From contig NZ_CP087585.1 of assembly GCF_022200785.1 (NCBI RefSeq), positions 3,844,001 to 3,908,000 on the forward strand: DNA of 64,000 nt, written 5' to 3'. Source of the DNA: Pedobacter mucosus. GTDB taxonomy: Bacteria; Bacteroidota; Bacteroidia; Sphingobacteriales; Sphingobacteriaceae. The notes beneath the pieces were generated by a model. That model saw only the letters and a program-made list of their open reading frames with translations, did no database searches and was not told the origin of the DNA. Of the stretch, positions 61,296-64,000 are shown piece by piece (position 1 is the stretch's first letter; every line of letters starts with the position of its first letter). The position numbers and the translations under genes are program-made.

Positions 61296-63668
61296 TTATT
61301 TGCCCGCAGCTACTTTCATTGGGTTTGTTCCAACTGATTGGCCTCTAACCGCACCACCAGCTTTCATTTTGTAAACCTTAAATTTACTTTCTTTAATCTT
61401 TCCACCCCAGGCATTATTGCTGGTGTCAATATCTGCAGTTTCACGTAGTGGATCTAATAAAATAGATTCCACTTCCTTATCCTTAACATAAAATTTTGAT
61501 GTTTTCAATTCATTATGTCTCCATATTTGAGCAGGAATACGATCGATTTCTTTTGTCCCATCTTTATAGGTAAACTCTACAATCACCGGCATTACCAAGC
61601 CTCCTTTATTACTGAAACTTAATTCATATAAAAACTTATTATCGTACTTACTTTGATCTGCTGCCGGAACAGGTTCAACAGGAATTGCAAATTCTGATTT
61701 GGTTGCTTTTGTAGTATCTACAGAAACCAAACCTCGATCATATTTATAATAAAAATCTTGGGCTGCGGGAGTTTTATCTACATAAAAACTAACTTTTTTA
61801 TCTTCACGATTTCTAATTTTCGAGATATCATCAAACGAATTTAAAGCAGGTTTATCCACTTTTACCATTCTCGATCTTGCTGCAGGTACCTCCTTAGGGA
61901 AATCTGCTTTGGCAAATTTTACGCTATCTAAAGCAATATCGCAAGGCTCGGTTCCGTAAAACCATCCTCTCCAAAACCAATCTAAATCTTCGCCACTTGC
62001 ATCTTCCATCGTACGGAAAAGATCCGCAGGTTCAGGATGTTTAAAAGCCCATCTTCTTGAATATTCTTTAAAAGCATAGTCAAATAATTCTCTTCCCATA
62101 ATGGTTTCACGAAGAATATTTAGACCAGTTGCAGGCTTAGAATATGCATTCGGACCGAAACGAGTAATGTTTTCAGAGTTGGTCATGATTGGCTCTAACT
62201 CATCTTTTGGCAATTTCATGTAATCAACAATAGTATAAGCCGGACCTTTTTTACTTGGAAATTTATTATCCCAAAGTTCTTCCGTTAAGTACTCCACGAA
62301 AGAATTTAATCCTTCATCCATCCAAGTCCATTGGCGCTCATCACTATTCACAATCATTGGGAAAAAGTTATGTCCAACTTCATGTATAATTACACCCAAC
62401 ATTCCATTTTTGGTGCTTTCACTATATGTTCCATCGGCATCAGTACGACCATAATTAAAACAAATCATTGGATATTCCATTCCGTTAGCCGCCTCAATAC
62501 TTTGTGCTACTGGATATGGATAAGGAATAGTAAAATCAGAATAGGTTTTAATGGTATGGGCTACTGCACGGGTAGAAAATTTGCTATACAAATTATAAGC
62601 TTCCTTTCCATAAAAACTCATACACATAACGGTGTTGTTATTGGCTTTGATTTTTTGAGGCATTGCATCCCAAATAAATTTACGGGAAGATGTCCATGCA
62701 AAATCACGAACATTAATAGCGTTAAAAACCCAAGTTTTCTTAGCTGTAGATTTTTTACTCTCCGCAGTTTTTGCTTCAGCCAGCGTTTGAATTTCCACTG
62801 GAGCGGTCGCAATTTTAGCAGCATTGTATCTGTTTAATTGTGTTGGATTTAAGACAGCGCTATAATTAATGCACTCGCCAGTAGAGCCGATTAAATGATC
62901 TGCAGGAACCGTCATTTGCACTTTAAAATCACCAAAAGTTAAAGCAAATTCACCTCTGCCTGTAAACTGATGATTTTGCCACCCTTGAAAATCGCTATAA
63001 ACACATAAACGTGGATACCATTGCGTCATTGTAAATAAATAATTTCCATCAGCTGGGAAAAATTCATAACCACCACGACCACCAACGCTCATTCTATCTG
63101 TAATTTTGTAATTCCAATCGATATTGAAAATCAATTTTTGTCCGGTTTTTAAAGATGTTGGCAAATCAACCCTCATCATGGTTTTGTTTACCGTATACGT
63201 TAATTTTTTTCCTGTTGCATCCGTCAGCTTTGTAATATTGATCCCATAACCATTGTTTGTTTTGTTGCTCAACTGATCAATATTTTGAACGGTGCCCGTC
63301 ATTGGCATTTTAGTACCATCCTGATAATTTGAGCTTTTATCCGTGCTGTGCTCATTTTCATCTAACTGTAACCAGATATAGGTTAATGGATCTGGAGAAT
63401 TATTGGTATAAGTAACGGTTTCGGAACCTGTTAACAGCAAATTTTTCTCATCAAGTTCGCACTTAATATTATAATCTGCACGTTGTTGCCAATATTTAAC
63501 GCCAGGGGCACCACTTGCCGTACGTTGTTCGTTAGGCGTTGGTAAAATAGTACCCAATTGTTCAAATTTATTTCCATGATTACTACCAGGGTTGTTTTGA
63601 ATATTTTGAGCCAAAGCCATACTGCCACAAAACAGCATCAGGCCAGAAAAAGTAAACAGTTTATTCAT
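61296..63668 (-). CDS. M1 family metallopeptidase
   Basis: Zinc peptidase of 790 residues in the gluzincin M1 family. A signal peptide (MNKLFTFSGLMLFCGSMALA) exports it. The N-terminal beta-domain includes ADYNIKCELDEKNLLLTGSE. The substrate-anchoring motif is NGMEYPMICF (the GAMEN equivalent, here GMEYP). The zinc site is GVIIHEVGHNFFP, followed at the usual spacing by WTWMDEGLNSFVEYL (third ligand Glu). A C-terminal region with LDWFWRGWFYGTEPCDIALD is typical of the Bacteroidota M1 exopeptidases. It follows the HupE-like gene by 12 bp. Aminopeptidase activity is likely; the substrate is unknown. Confidence 0.93.
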   Translation of the reverse strand: MNKLFTFSGLMLFCGSMALAQNIQNNPGSNHGNKFEQLGTILPTPNEQRTASGAPGVKYWQQRADYNIKCELDEKNLLLTGSETVTYTNNSPDPLTYIWLQLDENEHSTDKSSNYQDGTKMPMTGTVQNIDQLSNKTNNGYGINITKLTDATGKKLTYTVNKTMMRVDLPTSLKTGQKLIFNIDWNYKITDRMSVGGRGGYEFFPADGNYLFTMTQWYPRLCVYSDFQGWQNHQFTGRGEFALTFGDFKVQMTVPADHLIGSTGECINYSAVLNPTQLNRYNAAKIATAPVEIQTLAEAKTAESKKSTAKKTWVFNAINVRDFAWTSSRKFIWDAMPQKIKANNNTVMCMSFYGKEAYNLYSKFSTRAVAHTIKTYSDFTIPYPYPVAQSIEAANGMEYPMICFNYGRTDADGTYSESTKNGMLGVIIHEVGHNFFPMIVNSDERQWTWMDEGLNSFVEYLTEELWDNKFPSKKGPAYTIVDYMKLPKDELEPIMTNSENITRFGPNAYSKPATGLNILRETIMGRELFDYAFKEYSRRWAFKHPEPADLFRTMEDASGEDLDWFWRGWFYGTEPCDIALDSVKFAKADFPKEVPAARSRMVKVDKPALNSFDDISKIRNREDKKVSFYVDKTPAAQDFYYKYDRGLVSVDTTKATKSEFAIPVEPVPAADQSKYDNKFLYELSFSNKGGLVMPVIVEFTYKDGTKEIDRIPAQIWRHNELKTSKFYVKDKEVESILLDPLRETADIDTSNNAWGGKIKESKFKVYKMKAGGAVRGQSVGTNPMKVAAGK

Positions 63669-63680
63669 AATATTTTGTTG

Positions 63681-64000
63681 TTAAAAGGGGATTCTTTCTA
63701 AAGCCATTTTTAAAGCCAGGCTAAATACGGCTGCTGATATAAACAAAACCCAGCTAAGTCTTTTAATGTTTGTATAATTAAATATAAGCCAGGTTATTCC
63801 TAAAACAATAATTACCAAAAAAATTTGTCCGGCTTCCAAGCCTACATTAAAACCAAAAAGGCCCCAACCGATATTTTGATCCTTAGCCAACATGATTCTT
63901 ATCGAATTGGCAAATCCCATTCCATGGATTAAACCAAAACCTAAGGCTAAATAATAATTTATTTTAATAGATTTTAACGAAAAATCCTTCCTGAATAAAT
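63681..64000 (-). CDS. HupE/UreJ-like membrane protein (5' end beyond window)
   Basis: C-terminal part of an integral membrane protein of the HupE/UreJ type; the frame continues uninterrupted to the right window edge, so its start lies outside. NYYLALGFGLIHGMGFANSI contains the His-Gly pair typical of the family's metal-binding helix. FGFNVGLEAGQIFLVIIVLG matches the conserved GxNxGxExGQ helix. At least three helices are visible. These proteins are suspected nickel, cobalt or other metal permeases. An internal ATG at 63920 is not the real start. The M1 peptidase gene follows after 12 bp and is likely co-transcribed. Confidence 0.85.
   Translation of the reverse strand, partial: LFRKDFSLKSIKINYYLALGFGLIHGMGFANSIRIMLAKDQNIGWGLFGFNVGLEAGQIFLVIIVLGITWLIFNYTNIKRLSWVLFISAAVFSLALKMALERIPF

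Noticed and set aside
62331..62837. 168-codon plus-strand frame opposite the M1 peptidase
   Set aside because: It covers the HEVGH zinc-site region of the peptidase in antisense and has no recognisable protein features of its own.
63681..63920. Complete 79-residue gene at the right edge
   Set aside because: The frame is open through the ATG at 63920 to the window edge and the upstream codons encode conserved HupE-like sequence, so this is only part of a larger gene.

Overview
The window reads as a low-GC Bacteroidota chromosome, most likely Pedobacter or a close Sphingobacteriaceae relative. This rests on A-rich ribosome-binding regions, TAnnTTTG-type promoter boxes, Bacteroidota-restricted families (DUF6266, DUF2480, DUF4834, DUF6427, a YwqE-type PHP phosphatase, a RemB-like barrel) and abundant short intergenic repeats. 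Almost every gene is on the minus strand. I saw no rRNA, tRNA, CRISPR array or intact insertion sequence. The genus is an inference; no marker gene here fixes it.

Layout. 1-5003: export end of a surface-polysaccharide system (Wzc-type tyrosine kinase cut by the left edge, Wza-type lipoprotein, Wzi-like barrel). 5004-14927: an accessory stretch rich in repeats. It holds a compact four-gene module (DUF6266 protein, three-helix membrane protein, CHAP/NlpC-like cell-wall hydrolase, lipoprotein with a C-terminal membrane anchor), a small helix-turn-helix protein, a truncated RhuM-like protein and its decayed copy, a CheY-like receiver and the remnant of a second one, a lipoprotein and a small secreted protein. 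14928-19475: RemB-like barrel, membrane nucleotide-sugar 4,6-dehydratase and a WecA/WbpL-type initiating sugar-phosphate transferase. 20333-35337: a 14-gene polysaccharide operon (multi-SLBB export protein, Wzz, nucleotide-sugar enzymes, Wzx, EpsG/Wzy-type polymerase, five recognisable glycosyltransferases, UDP-galactopyranose mutase). 35837-43164: YwqE phosphatase, UDP-HexNAc dehydrogenase and the dTDP-L-rhamnose operon, separated by a 1.6-kb repeat-filled gap. 43501-64000: mostly housekeeping (PpiD-like foldase, LptC-like lipoprotein, CoaX, LpxH-like hydrolase, YfhO, UvrB, M1 peptidase and others).

How the genes fit together. The large cluster encodes a Wzx/Wzy-dependent pathway. WbpM- and WbpV-like enzymes plus the WecA/WbpL-type transferase could start the repeat unit with a 6-deoxy-HexNAc such as QuiNAc. 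Glf would supply galactofuranose, RmlABCD L-rhamnose, the UDP-HexNAc dehydrogenase a uronic acid, and the FnlA-like enzyme with its reductase an L-6-deoxy-HexNAc. The kinase and phosphatase would control chain length and export.

The most interesting region is 5.8-8.0 kb. The membrane protein, hydrolase and lipoprotein-with-C-terminal-anchor overlap one another in the order holin, endolysin, unimolecular spanin. This has the full architecture of a Gram-negative phage lysis cassette, but sits behind a DUF6266 gene with no other phage gene in view. Second in interest are structured non-coding repeats: a flank repeated behind both RhuM-like copies that is better conserved than the coding part, and a 100-bp inverted-repeat element found twice near 39 kb.
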